Shown: positions 17,021 to 24,588, counted from the stretch's first letter. The stretch is DNA of 64,000 nt from JAFGQU01 sp964483625 (GCA_964483625.1 CAZABB010000006.1:1-64000); one strand, 5' to 3'. Notes: generated by a model from the sequence alone, not told the origin. Translations and numbers: made by a program.

Positions 17021-18449
17021 CACTTCTATTTACTACAGATTTTCAGAAGAGATTGATGACAGGTTTGACGAAAATTATAATCATTTGCGTTATGATGAAA
17101 TTAATCGGCTACTCAGTAAAAGCAGATTCGAGAATATCCTTCCTATAGGCGATAAGCAAGTTCTGAAGGAAATTACCAGTGGCAAAACGCCTCGAGGAAT
17201 TAAGTATCAGGAAGAAGGAGTGCCATTTTTAGGAGCTTCAAATATCATCAACGGAGAGGTTGATATAGAAAGTTGCCCTAAGATTGAACAAGAAATGCAT
17301 GAAGGAGTGCTTAAGTCTTCCAAGGTAAAAAAGGGAGATATTCTAATAACGATGGCGGGAACAATAGGTCGTTGTGCGATTTATTCTTATGAAGAAGAGG
17401 CAAATTGTAATCAAGCCGTAGCAATATTGCGATTGAATGAAGATATAGTAATCCCCCATTATGTCGTAGAATATCTTGATTCAGTTATTGGTGATCTGTT
17501 TTTTCAGAAATTCCAGCATATTTCGAGTCAGCCTAATATTAATCTTAATGAAATTAAAAGAATTAAGGTAATCCTTCCAGATAAGACGCAACAGAAGACC
17601 ATACTGAATGAAATAAATAAAATTAGAGCAGAATTACATAATATAATAAAAATGCGTGAAGATAAGCTCATAGAGATTAAGGTTTCTATAATTGACGAGT
17701 TAGAATTTAAGTCTCAAATACCCAAAACGTACTTTTTTCATAAAGGGAGAGAATCTACGAACTCCTGTTTTTCCTTTTTTGAAGATTTGGATAGGCTTCA
17801 CTACTTGTTTAATCAACCCAAAGGTAAATTATACGAAGAATTAATTAAAATATTTCATACTGTTGAACTTAATGATGCTTGCAGCGAACCCATTAAACGA
17901 GGAGAGCAGCCTGTATATATGGAAGAGGGGGAAGTGAAAGTCATAAAAACTATAGATTTAAAGAATTCTTATATAGATATGGATAATTGCTTAAGAGTAT
18001 CACAGGAATTTTATGATGAGAAGGTTACTGCTCAAATTTTTAAAAAAGATATTTTAATTGCTTCAACAGGCTATGGGTCTTTAGGCAAGGTAGATATATA
18101 TGAGGATGATGAACCCGCTATGGTGGATGGGCATATTTCTATTTTACGCCTTAACTCAGATTATGACCCCTATTTTATACTATACTTTCTTCGTTCTCCT
18201 TTGGGGCAGATACAGTTTGAAAAGTGGTTCTCTGGTTCTTCTGGGCAAATAGAAATTCAACCCGGAGACTTAGGCAAATTCTTGATTCCCTCTGCATCTG
18301 ATAATGGAATTTCTTTTGTAAGGCAGTGCCAGATATCAAAGAAAATATCTGGTAAGTTAAAAGAAGCTAATTTGTTAAGAAGTAAAGCGGATTTAGTCAG
18401 AGATAAATTGTCTCAGAATTTTCAAGAATTAATATTCCGGAACTTTTAA
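17013..18449 (+). CDS. Type I/BcgI-like specificity (S) subunit
   Basis: A 478-residue protein with two target-recognition domains, each opening with an ITSGKTPRG- or EPIKRGEQPVY-type segment and ending in a helical spacer. The first is near residues 45-205, the second near 290-470 (GQIEIQPGDLGKFLIPS). It overlaps the methylase gene by 8 bases. The ATG at 17013 has a GGGAAAAAG site; a TTG at 16995 would add 6 residues. Two domains predict a bipartite recognition sequence. Confidence 0.88.
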   Translation: MFDTSIYYRFSEEIDDRFDENYNHLRYDEINRLLSKSRFENILPIGDKQVLKEITSGKTPRGIKYQEEGVPFLGASNIINGEVDIESCPKIEQEMHEGVLKSSKVKKGDILITMAGTIGRCAIYSYEEEANCNQAVAILRLNEDIVIPHYVVEYLDSVIGDLFFQKFQHISSQPNINLNEIKRIKVILPDKTQQKTILNEINKIRAELHNIIKMREDKLIEIKVSIIDELEFKSQIPKTYFFHKGRESTNSCFSFFEDLDRLHYLFNQPKGKLYEELIKIFHTVELNDACSEPIKRGEQPVYMEEGEVKVIKTIDLKNSYIDMDNCLRVSQEFYDEKVTAQIFKKDILIASTGYGSLGKVDIYEDDEPAMVDGHISILRLNSDYDPYFILYFLRSPLGQIQFEKWFSGSSGQIEIQPGDLGKFLIPSASDNGISFVRQCQISKKISGKLKEANLLRSKADLVRDKLSQNFQELIFRNF

Positions 18450-18476
18450 TCCCATTCAGAGGATATATCTTTATCT

Positions 18477-18959
18477 CTATTTCCCCATCAATTCCTCTCT
18501 AATCCTTTCCCCTTCCTCAGTCAGTACGTATAGCCTTCCGTTTTTCTGTTCGGGGTTGAGGCATTTGGCTATGCCTTTGTCTATGAATTCCCTGAGTGCG
18601 TCGCATATCCTTGCCACCTTTATGTCGTCGCTTTCCCCGTCCGGATTGATTTTCGAGAAGAGTTCTTTTTCCGTTATCGGGATGATGATGTGCCTGATTA
18701 TCTCCTCTCGGAGCTTTTTGCCTTCGTCGGTCAGCTCATACAGTTTTCTTGCTGTCTTGCCTCCGTTTCTGCTTACCGCTATCCCTTTTTTCTCAAATGC
18801 CTTGAGCACGTCTGTCGTGTTGTTGCAGTTCGCCCTGTTGTAGTAGGGCTTGATTTTCTTCTGTATGAGGCTTGCTGTCATCGGGTAATCCATAGCTTTG
18901 ATAATCGCTATCCTTCTTGGCCCTTTGACAACCCATGCTAACAGCTCTATGCTCACCAT
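18477..18959 (-). CDS. Double winged-helix protein
   Basis: A 160-residue protein with two similar winged-helix units, the first ending KTARKLYELTDEGKKLREE, the second GRLYVLTEEGERIREE. This [RK]-x-LYxLTxEGxx[IL]REE ending is a common archaeal and bacterial wHTH wing. A TTTATAAA box lies upstream at about 18969-18976. It is convergent to the specificity-subunit gene and probably regulates element genes. Partner and operator unknown. Confidence 0.65.
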   Translation of the reverse strand: MVSIELLAWVVKGPRRIAIIKAMDYPMTASLIQKKIKPYYNRANCNNTTDVLKAFEKKGIAVSRNGGKTARKLYELTDEGKKLREEIIRHIIIPITEKELFSKINPDGESDDIKVARICDALREFIDKGIAKCLNPEQKNGRLYVLTEEGERIREELMGK

Positions 18960-19156
18960 CTTTTTACGTTTATAAATGGAAACGCTGTTTTAAATTTATC
19001 ACTCATTTTATACTTTTTAGGTAAGTATTGATTGAGAATTGGTAACTCTCGTCCGATTTCGGATAAATACAGCATGTTTTTTACAGGTTTACTTAGTTAA
19101 CTTTTTGAAGCATAAGCTTTAAGAATAAACTTCCTTGTGTTTTCGAGGTGGTCTGT

Positions 19157-19528
19157 ATGAATGGTGTCTATGTGTGTTATAGCGAAGAGAAGCAGGGCGA
19201 TTTCTCTGAGGTTGTTGAGATGTCGAATGATGAATATCTGATTTGGAGGCATAAGACTTCTATCAGGAGGGAAATGAGGTATCCGGCGAAGGTTATCATT
19301 AAGATTTCAAAGAAGGATATCTATTACGTGGGGGATTTGCTTCTGGTTAAGGAATATGAGGCTTTTAATCCTGAGATTTTCATCAAAGATGAGCGTCATC
19401 GTCCTGTTGCTTGGAGTGAGTCTTCCGATGATACGAAAAGTGTGCTATTCATTGCTAATTTGCAGGAAGTTCCCGAGCCTGAGGAAGTGAAGGATATTCA
19501 TCCTCCACGGGGGGTCGCTTATTTTTAG
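19157..19528 (+). CDS. Hypothetical protein
   Basis: About 123 residues from MNGVYVCYSEEKQGDFSEVV; the ATG at 19157 follows a GAGGTGG ribosome site at good spacing, so I prefer it to the GTG at 19148. It is predicted to be mixed alpha/beta with a central DIYYVGDLLLVKEYEAF segment that could be a small beta barrel. No family recognised. A TTTAAGAATAAAC box lies about 22 bases before the start region. The 3' end overlaps the convergent gene at 19525 by four bases. Confidence 0.55.
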   Translation: MNGVYVCYSEEKQGDFSEVVEMSNDEYLIWRHKTSIRREMRYPAKVIIKISKKDIYYVGDLLLVKEYEAFNPEIFIKDERHRPVAWSESSDDTKSVLFIANLQEVPEPEEVKDIHPPRGVAYF

Positions 19529-19770
19529 ATACGGTATTTATCGAAAACTTCTTCTAGGTCTCGATACATATTTGTAAGCCAGTCATTTTTCCATCCGCCT
19601 TTATCTGTAAGGAGAAGTTTTTTTGCCAGGAATTCGTTGCTGACTTCGGATTTGCCGAATATTTTATCGGCGTATTCGAGAGCTTTTTCCATGCCTTGTT
19701 GTTTGTAGATCATAAAGATGTTAATGCACGCTATTTTGTTTGCTTTGTAGTTGCGTCTAAATCCTGTCAT
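19525..19770 (-). CDS. Hypothetical small protein
   Basis: An 81-residue basic, helical protein (MTGFRRNYKANKIACINIF...). It has no recognisable domain. A TATA-like box (TATATTAA, 19794-19801) stands 23 bases before its ATG with no Shine-Dalgarno sequence, which is why I trust the frame and the start. It diverges from the structured region at 19824-19963. Confidence 0.5.
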   Translation of the reverse strand: MTGFRRNYKANKIACINIFMIYKQQGMEKALEYADKIFGKSEVSNEFLAKKLLLTDKGGWKNDWLTNMYRDLEEVFDKYRI

Positions 19771-19793
19771 TTATGCCTGACTAGGGGTTCTGT

Positions 19794-19801
19794 TTAATAT
19801 A
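19794..19801 (-). promoter_or_regulatory. TATA-like box, leaderless type
   Basis: TATATTAA on the minus strand, 23 bases before the ATG at 19770. This is the spacing expected if transcription starts at or next to the start codon. Confidence 0.5.
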
Positions 19802-19823
19802 TTTTTTGTATATTGGATATTTC

Positions 19824-19921
19824 GGCACACGCAGACCTTCTTTTCTTAAAGCTTTTCCCCTGAATTGCGGGGTCGGATATGTTTATCCTAAAGCTTTAAT
19901 GAGAGGTCTGCTATACGTGCC
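19824..19921 (+). ncRNA. Predicted three-way-junction structured RNA or DNA element
   Basis: Nested complementary arms: GGCAC (19824-19828) with GTGCC (19917-19921), GCAGACCT (19831-19838) with AGGTCTGC (19904-19911), and TTAAAGCTTT (19846-19855) with AAAGCTTTAA (19890-19899). The enclosed part holds two hairpins, CCCC/GGGG (19857-19860, 19869-19872) and GGATA-TGTT-TATCC (19875-19888). It sits in the leader of the gene at 19972, so it could be a cis-regulatory RNA. It could equally act as DNA, for example as a binding site. The strand is assumed from the downstream gene. Confidence 0.6.
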
Positions 19922-19932
19922 TTTCACTCAGG

Positions 19933-19963
19933 CCTCCAAAGACCGCTGAAAAATCTTTGGAGG
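19933..19963 (+). promoter_or_regulatory. Hairpin that hides the ribosome site
   Basis: CCTCCAAAGA (19933-19942) pairs perfectly with TCTTTGGAGG (19954-19963), loop 11 bases. The 3' arm contains the GGAGG ribosome site for the ATG at 19972, so the stem would block initiation unless opened. Confidence 0.7.
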
Positions 19964-19971
19964 TGTTTACC

Positions 19972-20283
19972 ATGAGTGAAGTAGTAGAAACTATAGTCAG
20001 GCAGTTGTCCTGCCAGGGCCTTGACAAGCTGACTCTTGCTTGCCTCGGCTTCAAGACGTTTGTGAAGATGGATGATGATACTCTCCGCCTTCACTTCAAA
20101 GACAGAAGGGGCGTTGTCAATGTGGATGTGCATTACAACATCGGGTATGACTCGTACGATGTGACATACCAGCGAATCGACAGGGAGACTTACGAGATTA
20201 AGTCGAGAATCAGGAAAGATGTTTTCTTCGATGAGCTCGCCGGCGTCTTCGACGATTTGTTTGCCATTAAGGGGCTCGCCTGA
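19972..20283 (+). CDS. Hypothetical protein with a structured leader
   Basis: A 103-residue protein (MSEVVETIVRQLSCQG...), alpha/beta, with strands VNVDVHYNIGYDSYDVTYQ and a charged helical C-terminus. I do not recognise it. The start at 19972 is fixed by GGAGGTG nine bases upstream; the in-frame ATG at 19957 lies inside the hairpin loop. The folded region 19824-19963 precedes it, so its translation is probably regulated. Confidence 0.6.
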   Translation: MSEVVETIVRQLSCQGLDKLTLACLGFKTFVKMDDDTLRLHFKDRRGVVNVDVHYNIGYDSYDVTYQRIDRETYEIKSRIRKDVFFDELAGVFDDLFAIKGLA

Positions 20284-20312
20284 GCCTCTTTATTTTTTTT
20301 GGCTCGCTGGTT

Positions 20313-20645
20313 TTATGCCGTAGGGATGAAGTGTTCTCTTAATGACTGTATGAGCTTGTCTTGGCCTTCTTTTGTTTTGTCCGTTGCTATCAGGTGTATG
20401 GAGTTTTCGTTGTAGATGACGCTTGCTGTGGAGTGCTTGCCTGTGTAGGTTTCGCTTTGCCCCTGCCAGTCTTCGTATCTGTGGCTTTTTAGCCTTTCTT
20501 CAGAATGAGGTTTTTCCATTTCCAGCTCTTTCATTATGCCTGTCAGGATTTTTATGCACGTGAAGGGGCATCCTTTGGGAATGTTTATCTTTGCGTGGGT
20601 ATCGTTCTTCCTGCTTGTATCAATCTCGATTTTTGGTTTTAGCAT
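20313..20645 (-). CDS. Hypothetical protein
   Basis: A 110-residue protein from MLKPKIEIDTSRKND, with a GCPFTC pair of cysteines near residues 26-30 and a C-terminal strand-helix unit (SVIYNENSIHLIATDK). A TATA-like ATATTAATAAG (about 20674-20684) stands about 28 bases before the ATG at 20645. An upstream in-frame ATG at 20705 would precede that box, so I use 20645. Function unknown. Confidence 0.5.
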   Translation of the reverse strand: MLKPKIEIDTSRKNDTHAKINIPKGCPFTCIKILTGIMKELEMEKPHSEERLKSHRYEDWQGQSETYTGKHSTASVIYNENSIHLIATDKTKEGQDKLIQSLREHFIPTA

Positions 20646-20742
20646 TTTATCGAGAATACAGAGATAACAAGTCTTATTAATATCTTTGCTATTTTTAGTA
20701 TTCAAGAATGGTGACAGGAGAGTTGCGGCACTTTTCGTCAGG

Positions 20743-20750
20743 TTTAAATA
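20743..20750 (+). promoter_or_regulatory. TATA-like box, leaderless type
   Basis: GG-TTTAAATA-GAAAAG, 23 bases before the ATG at 20774, with no ribosome site between them. Confidence 0.55.
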
Positions 20751-20773
20751 GAAAAGAACAGCTTTGATATTGC

Positions 20774-20986
20774 ATGGCAGAAGGACTGATTGAAGGGGTG
20801 CTCGTAACTTTTACAGCCGTGATGATATTAATGCTTATGGGCATTACTTATTCTGGTGTTCAGCAGTACTCTAATCCTGCTGTCCATGCTGGCATACTCG
20901 GCGGTATCCTTTCTATCCTTTTGCTTATCTGTGCTGGCTCTTTGTTATCAATGGAGAATTATGTCTATAATGGAGGAATCCTCTGA
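20774..20986 (+). CDS. Small two-helix membrane protein
   Basis: A 70-residue protein with two predicted membrane segments, about 8-26 (GVLVTFTAVMILMLMGITY) and 39-58 (AGILGGILSILLLICAGSLL), and short polar ends. Such a small paired-helix protein resembles holins and archaeal small membrane proteins in shape only. It has a leaderless-type TATA box. Function unknown. Confidence 0.6.
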   Translation: MAEGLIEGVLVTFTAVMILMLMGITYSGVQQYSNPAVHAGILGGILSILLLICAGSLLSMENYVYNGGIL

Positions 20987-21046
20987 TTATTATTTTACCT
21001 TTTCTTTGAGTGTTCTTTTCCCAGACCTATCCTTTGAGTGCAAATC

Positions 21047-21054
21047 TTTTATAT
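21047..21054 (+). promoter_or_regulatory. TATA-like box, leaderless type
   Basis: CAAATC-TTTTATAT-CC, 21 bases before the ATG at 21076, with no ribosome site between them. Confidence 0.6.
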
Positions 21055-21075
21055 CCTTCCCGTTACCATTCTTTC

Positions 21076-21264
21076 ATGGTTAAAAGCAGGCTGATTAATG
21101 TGCGGTTGTCGGGGAGACAGTATGATCTCCTCATCAACCGTATGGAGTGCATGGGCTACCTTAACATGAGCCAGTTCATCAGGGATTGCGCTCTTCGGGA
21201 TGACCTTGCCACCCTCAAGCTTCTGCGGGACATTCACGAGAGGGTGGTCGGCAGTGCCTCTTAA
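21076..21264 (+). CDS. Ribbon-helix-helix-like protein
   Basis: A 62-residue protein (MVKSRLINVRLSGRQYDLLI...). A basic strand INVRLSGRQ, a helix, and MSQFIRDCALRDD, the usual S-x-F-I-R second helix, fit an RHH DNA-binding fold. The start at 21076 is set by the TATA-like box 21 bases upstream. It runs convergently into the tyrosine recombinase gene, overlapping by four bases, and may regulate nearby genes. Confidence 0.65.
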   Translation: MVKSRLINVRLSGRQYDLLINRMECMGYLNMSQFIRDCALRDDLATLKLLRDIHERVVGSAS

Positions 21265-22274
21265 CCCTTCATCAGTGCTTGTATCTCGGTTAATTCTTGT
21301 CTTTGCCTGCGGTATTCTTCTTCGGTTATCCTGCCGTTACGGAATTCGTTGAATAGCTGGATGTATTGCCCTGCAAATATTCCGTTTGTGTCTGCTGGGT
21401 GCTGATTGGGTGGAGTCCGGGTGCATGGATTATCCCCATTCTCTTGGTGCGTTGGCCGTGCCTCGGCGTATGGGTCTATGTGATCCATTGCCGAAGTCAG
21501 GTTCTTCTTGCCAAGCTGTGTATATGTCCTCGCCGTCAGCTCGACTTTCTCGTGCCTCATCAGCCTTCTTGCGGTCTCGAGATGTGTGCCCGAATTGATG
21601 AGCATTGAGCAGAAGAATTTTCTGAAGCTGTGGAAGCCGTATTTCTTTGCCTTGTAGCCGTTCTCTTTGATGTATAGGGTCTCAAGAAGTCCCGATTTTT
21701 GGGTGGCCTTCTCGAGCTCCTTTGACAGCGTGGTTACTGCTATCGGTTTCTCCGCCGTCTGGTGCGAGGGCAGGAGATACTTGCTGTCTCTCGTGTAGTG
21801 TGTCCATTTCTTCAGGAGCGGTATCAGGGACTTCGGGAAATACACGTCCTGGGGCACTCCTTTCTTCGTGACTATTAGCCTTATCCTGCATTCGTCGAAG
21901 TCTATGTTTTCTTTGAGGATTTCGCTTGTCTCTTCCCGACGGGTTCCCGTCACGCATGATACAAGGCTTGCCATCATGCAGTTGAGGTTATCCATGTGCC
22001 TGAACAGAGGGGGGAGGTCTTTTGGTCTGAACGGCTCCTTGCCTCTGTTCTTCTGAATCCATCTTTTGGGTCTCGGGTTGATTAGGCAGCCTTTTTCCCT
22101 GAATGCCCTAATCAGGAATTTCTTTTGACGCTGCGTGATTCCTCCCGTCAGTATCTGCTCGTAAAGTTCCTCCGCTGTCAGATTGACCGTTTTCTGTATG
22201 TCCTTTTTCCCGTGTTGCTCGGGCTGTTTATTTGTTTGTTTATTTGGCTGTTTATCGGTTTGCATATTCGCCAC
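21261..22274 (-). CDS. Tyrosine recombinase
   Basis: A 337-residue phage-integrase-type enzyme. The catalytic set is visible: Arg in TGTRREE, Lys in VTKKG, HSFRKFF (His/Arg), His in LMRHEKVE and Tyr in ARTYTQLG. The N-terminus has an odd Lys-Gln-Pro-Asn-Thr run (about residues 6-20). The C-terminus carries a short SHOCT-like helix pair (FNEFRNGRITEEEYRRQRQE). As the element is bounded by serine-recombinase-type ends, this enzyme more likely resolves dimers or acts on another site. Confidence 0.85.
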   Translation of the reverse strand: MANMQTDKQPNKQTNKQPEQHGKKDIQKTVNLTAEELYEQILTGGITQRQKKFLIRAFREKGCLINPRPKRWIQKNRGKEPFRPKDLPPLFRHMDNLNCMMASLVSCVTGTRREETSEILKENIDFDECRIRLIVTKKGVPQDVYFPKSLIPLLKKWTHYTRDSKYLLPSHQTAEKPIAVTTLSKELEKATQKSGLLETLYIKENGYKAKKYGFHSFRKFFCSMLINSGTHLETARRLMRHEKVELTARTYTQLGKKNLTSAMDHIDPYAEARPTHQENGDNPCTRTPPNQHPADTNGIFAGQYIQLFNEFRNGRITEEEYRRQRQELTEIQALMKG

Positions 22275-22662
22275 CTCTCAGGAAATCGTTCTGTGCGATT
22301 TTCTCTACATAGCCGATTATCTCGGCCCGAAGCTCCTCGGCCATGACCTCGTTCGGCCTGTTGCGTTGCAGATTCTCAGAAAAAGCCTCAGTCATGGACA
22401 GCCTTTTCTCCTGGATTTCCTGCTGAAGATACAGGGGGAGATTAAGGACTCTATACCATGTATGGGCTGTGCTTGGCTTGATGTTGTGCCTTAGAAGCAG
22501 GGAGTTGATAATCTGCTCCTTCTCGCTCATCTCCGATATTTTCTCTCGTCTCATCCTCGCAATCCGTTTCAGGTGATATCTTATTTCTTCCCGGGTTATT
22601 TTCGGATACATTGCCTGGACGATTTCCTTCACGTATCTTATCCGTTCAAATACGTCTATCAT
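22252..22662 (-). CDS. ParB/KorB-like HTH protein
   Basis: A 136-residue protein with a central helix-turn-helix, INSLLLRHNIKPSTAHTWYR followed by VLNLPLYLQQEIQEKRLS, the arrangement seen after the nuclease-like domain in ParB and KorB proteins. That N-terminal domain is absent. It overlaps the tyrosine recombinase by 23 bases. An inverted repeat TTTACTTTAC/GTAAAGTAAA lies just upstream and may be its operator. Confidence 0.6.
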   Translation of the reverse strand: MIDVFERIRYVKEIVQAMYPKITREEIRYHLKRIARMRREKISEMSEKEQIINSLLLRHNIKPSTAHTWYRVLNLPLYLQQEIQEKRLSMTEAFSENLQRNRPNEVMAEELRAEIIGYVEKIAQNDFLRGGEYANR

Positions 22663-22676
22663 GGTTACAACCTCGC

Positions 22677-22737
22677 TTTACTTTACTCATAGAATTCGAT
22701 AGCCATTCTTAAAATTTGTAAAGTAAATGTAAAGCAA
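22677..22737. promoter_or_regulatory. 10-bp inverted repeat upstream of the ParB-like gene
   Basis: TTTACTTTAC (22677-22686) and GTAAAGTAAA (22728-22737) are perfect complements 41 bases apart. A further TGTAAAGC (22739-22746) repeats the half-site. Likely an operator or partition-type site. The rest of the gap 22663-22936 has three TGTATTGG motifs and no gene. Confidence 0.55.
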
Positions 22738-22936
22738 GCCCGTTTAACACCAGAAACAGTCAAATAAGAGCCATACTACAGCGGCATTTATGTATTGGAT
22801 ATGTTTTTGCTGTTTCTGCCGTTTTAAGCCTTGTATTGGCTGTTTTGGGGCTTTTCGGCAATCGTTTCTATGGTGTATTTTAGAAGTTTGGATAGGTTTT
22901 TAAGTCTTTCTTTTCATTCATGTATTGGATAGGGTT

Positions 22937-23344
22937 TTACCCTGTCGGATTGAGAATTTTCTCCGCCTTTTCGAGAAGCTTTGTGATCTCTTTTTTGAGA
23001 GACACCATCCTTCCGCATATCTTCTCCTGAATTTCGCCTGTCCGCCTTAGATTGCTTATCTGGTCGTTCATGGCCTGCTGGGTTGCCTTGATGATGTTGG
23101 TCTGGATTGAGATATTGTTGAGGTTTCGGGCGTAATCCTCTTTGTCCTGCGGTCTTATTTTCTTGTGCTCCTCGAGATAGTAGTTGAGGCGGTCGAGATT
23201 CTTTTCTATCAGCTCAGCATAATACTTTGTGCGGTATAGGTCTGTTACTGTTGCGTTCTGGGCTTTTGCGAACGAGTCGATGTTTCGCTTCTGTTCCTCG
23301 ATTCCGTTCGACATCTTTTTCAGGAGAGCCTTTATGTCCGGCAT
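22937..23344 (-). CDS. Coiled-coil hypothetical protein
   Basis: About 135 residues from MPDIKALLKKMSNG, almost entirely helical with heptad-like patterns and few aromatic residues outside DLYRTKYYAELIEKN. The ATG at 23344 lies 22 bases after a TATA-like box. The longer frame to 23386 begins upstream of that box. No family recognised. It may be a structural or adaptor protein like the other coiled-coil proteins at 24033 and 44859. Confidence 0.55.
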   Translation of the reverse strand: MPDIKALLKKMSNGIEEQKRNIDSFAKAQNATVTDLYRTKYYAELIEKNLDRLNYYLEEHKKIRPQDKEDYARNLNNISIQTNIIKATQQAMNDQISNLRRTGEIQEKICGRMVSLKKEITKLLEKAEKILNPTG

Positions 23345-23366
23345 GGGAAAAATAAAAGAAAAAGGA

Positions 23367-23374
23367 GATAAAAA
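23367..23374 (-). promoter_or_regulatory. TATA-like box, leaderless type
   Basis: TTTTTATC on the minus strand, preceded by GAAATG, 22 bases before the ATG at 23344. Confidence 0.5.
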
Positions 23375-23378
23375 CATT

Positions 23379-23425
23379 TCACTCAAATATTGCTTCTATT
23401 TCGAGTAGTCTTTGAGTGTCTTTTT
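23379..23425. repeat. Direct repeat copy 1 (CACTCA...TGAGTG module)
   Basis: About 47 bases that match 24399-24445 at roughly 39 positions. Each copy begins TCACTCA and ends TTTGAGTG followed by T-rich DNA, so it is also an inverted pair. Copy 2 overlaps the last codons of the gene at 24406. Confidence 0.55.
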
Positions 23426-23479
23426 TATTGTTTTAGTCTTTTTTGGGGGTATAATTTAGGTTGTTGAAAGGGAATCATT

Positions 23480-24049
23480 ATGTATAAAAAAATCTTGTTT
23501 CTTGGCAAGAAAACATACAAAAAAGACTATTCTAAGGCAATTGTTTTAAAAGCAATTAAAGACAAATATTCTTCTATCACAGAACTGCCTGACTCCAAGG
23601 CGGCTTACGAGAAGTGCAAAGTATCTCACTTTGACATAATCATAGTTGATATGAAGATGCCTGGCCAGGAAGAAAAGCAATGGCTGGAAAAGATTCGCCT
23701 TGAGCATGAGGATATTCCGATAGTCATGGTTGAAGAATTCTCAGGGCAAGCCAAGTTTGTTGCAAAAGAAGCATTTGTCGAATTAGCTTTTTCCGGAGCT
23801 GATACCGAAAAGAATAAAAAGAAGGATAACAATAATAGAGATATGGATAAGGAATTAGAGGCTATGTTGGAGAAAATACCTATTGAGCAGAGGCAGGAAG
23901 CTGAACAGCAGATTAGAAGCATGTATGAAGAACTTTATAAAATTCGTGAAATAGGTGACAGAATCCACAGTATTTATGAGCATACTCATGCTCAGGTAGA
24001 GGCTACTATGGAGAAAGCGAAGGAATACGGTTATGTCCCAAGGCCCTAA
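23480..24049 (+). CDS. Divergent receiver-domain protein with helical tail
   Basis: A 189-residue protein. The N-terminal 115 residues have the layout of a response-regulator receiver: strand ILFLGKK in place of the acidic pair, then DIIIVDMKMPG with a candidate phospho-Asp and IPIVMVEEF. The acidic pair is replaced by Lys, so phosphorylation is doubtful. A Lys/Asn linker precedes a charged coiled coil (about 125-180). A GAAAGGG ribosome site precedes the ATG. It overlaps the next gene by 17 bases. Confidence 0.65.
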   Translation: MYKKILFLGKKTYKKDYSKAIVLKAIKDKYSSITELPDSKAAYEKCKVSHFDIIIVDMKMPGQEEKQWLEKIRLEHEDIPIVMVEEFSGQAKFVAKEAFVELAFSGADTEKNKKKDNNNRDMDKELEAMLEKIPIEQRQEAEQQIRSMYEELYKIREIGDRIHSIYEHTHAQVEATMEKAKEYGYVPRP

Positions 24050-24386
24050 AATCCCATTAACTTCTTATGGTTTTTTTACAGATGCTTTTTTAAAACCTGT
24101 TAGGGAGAGTCTCATTCGTATTGAGGCAGATTTTGAGCATCAGGCAAAAGATATTTCCAGGATAGACAATTTATGCAATGATATGATGAAAGACATAAGC
24201 ACTTTGAAAGCTGATGTTGAAGGGTTAAAATCTGAGTGTAAACATGCAAAAGAGGATGTTCTTCAAAAGCTTATTATTATGATTCAGAACCGTAAGATTA
24301 GTTTGCAGGATAATCAGATAAAAGATTTAATTGCACATTTCTCTGCATTGCTCTCCGATAAGCAGGACAATCCAGATAAAAAATAA
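24033..24386 (+). CDS. Coiled-coil hypothetical protein
   Basis: A 117-residue helical protein with a heptad stretch around MMKDISTLKADVEGLKSECK. It overlaps the receiver-like gene by 17 bases, so both are likely made together and may interact. No family recognised. Confidence 0.55.
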   Translation: MSQGPKIPLTSYGFFTDAFLKPVRESLIRIEADFEHQAKDISRIDNLCNDMMKDISTLKADVEGLKSECKHAKEDVLQKLIIMIQNRKISLQDNQIKDLIAHFSALLSDKQDNPDKK

Positions 24387-24398
24387 ATAAAAAGTTAT

Positions 24399-24445
24399 CA
24401 CTCATTTATTGCTTTTGCTGTGAGTAATCTTTGAGTGTCTTTTTG
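24399..24445. repeat. Direct repeat copy 2 (CACTCA...TGAGTG module)
   Basis: Related to 23379-23425, see there. The module flanks the receiver/coiled-coil gene pair on both sides, as if the pair had been inserted between two copies or duplicated with them. Confidence 0.5.
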
Positions 24446-24588
24446 TAGGCTATGCCGTCGAGTGCGTCGTAATAGTCGCTTCTGTAGTTCTCTATGAAGT
24501 GTCCAAGAAGGTCTTTGATCTCTTTGACGTCATTCGAGATTTTAAGCACTGCCTGCCTGCATCGTTCCTCAAGCGAGTCCTGCGTCAT
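24406..24588 (-). CDS. Hypothetical small protein
   Basis: A 60-residue charged helical protein (MTQDSLEERCRQAVLKISND...). It overlaps the upstream gene at 24569-24588, suggesting a two-gene unit. Its final codons lie in the repeat module. No family recognised. Confidence 0.45.
   Translation of the reverse strand: MTQDSLEERCRQAVLKISNDVKEIKDLLGHFIENYRSDYYDALDGIAYKKTLKDYSQQKQ

Noticed and set aside
19824..19921. Purine-type riboswitch
   Set aside because: It is also a three-way junction, but the conserved junction and loop bases of that class are not seen and the stem lengths differ.
21261..22274. Tyrosine recombinase as the integrase of the whole element
   Set aside because: The element ends share only four bases inside a protein-coding gene and abut a serine recombinase. 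A tyrosine integrase would usually leave a longer identical core, often at a tRNA gene.
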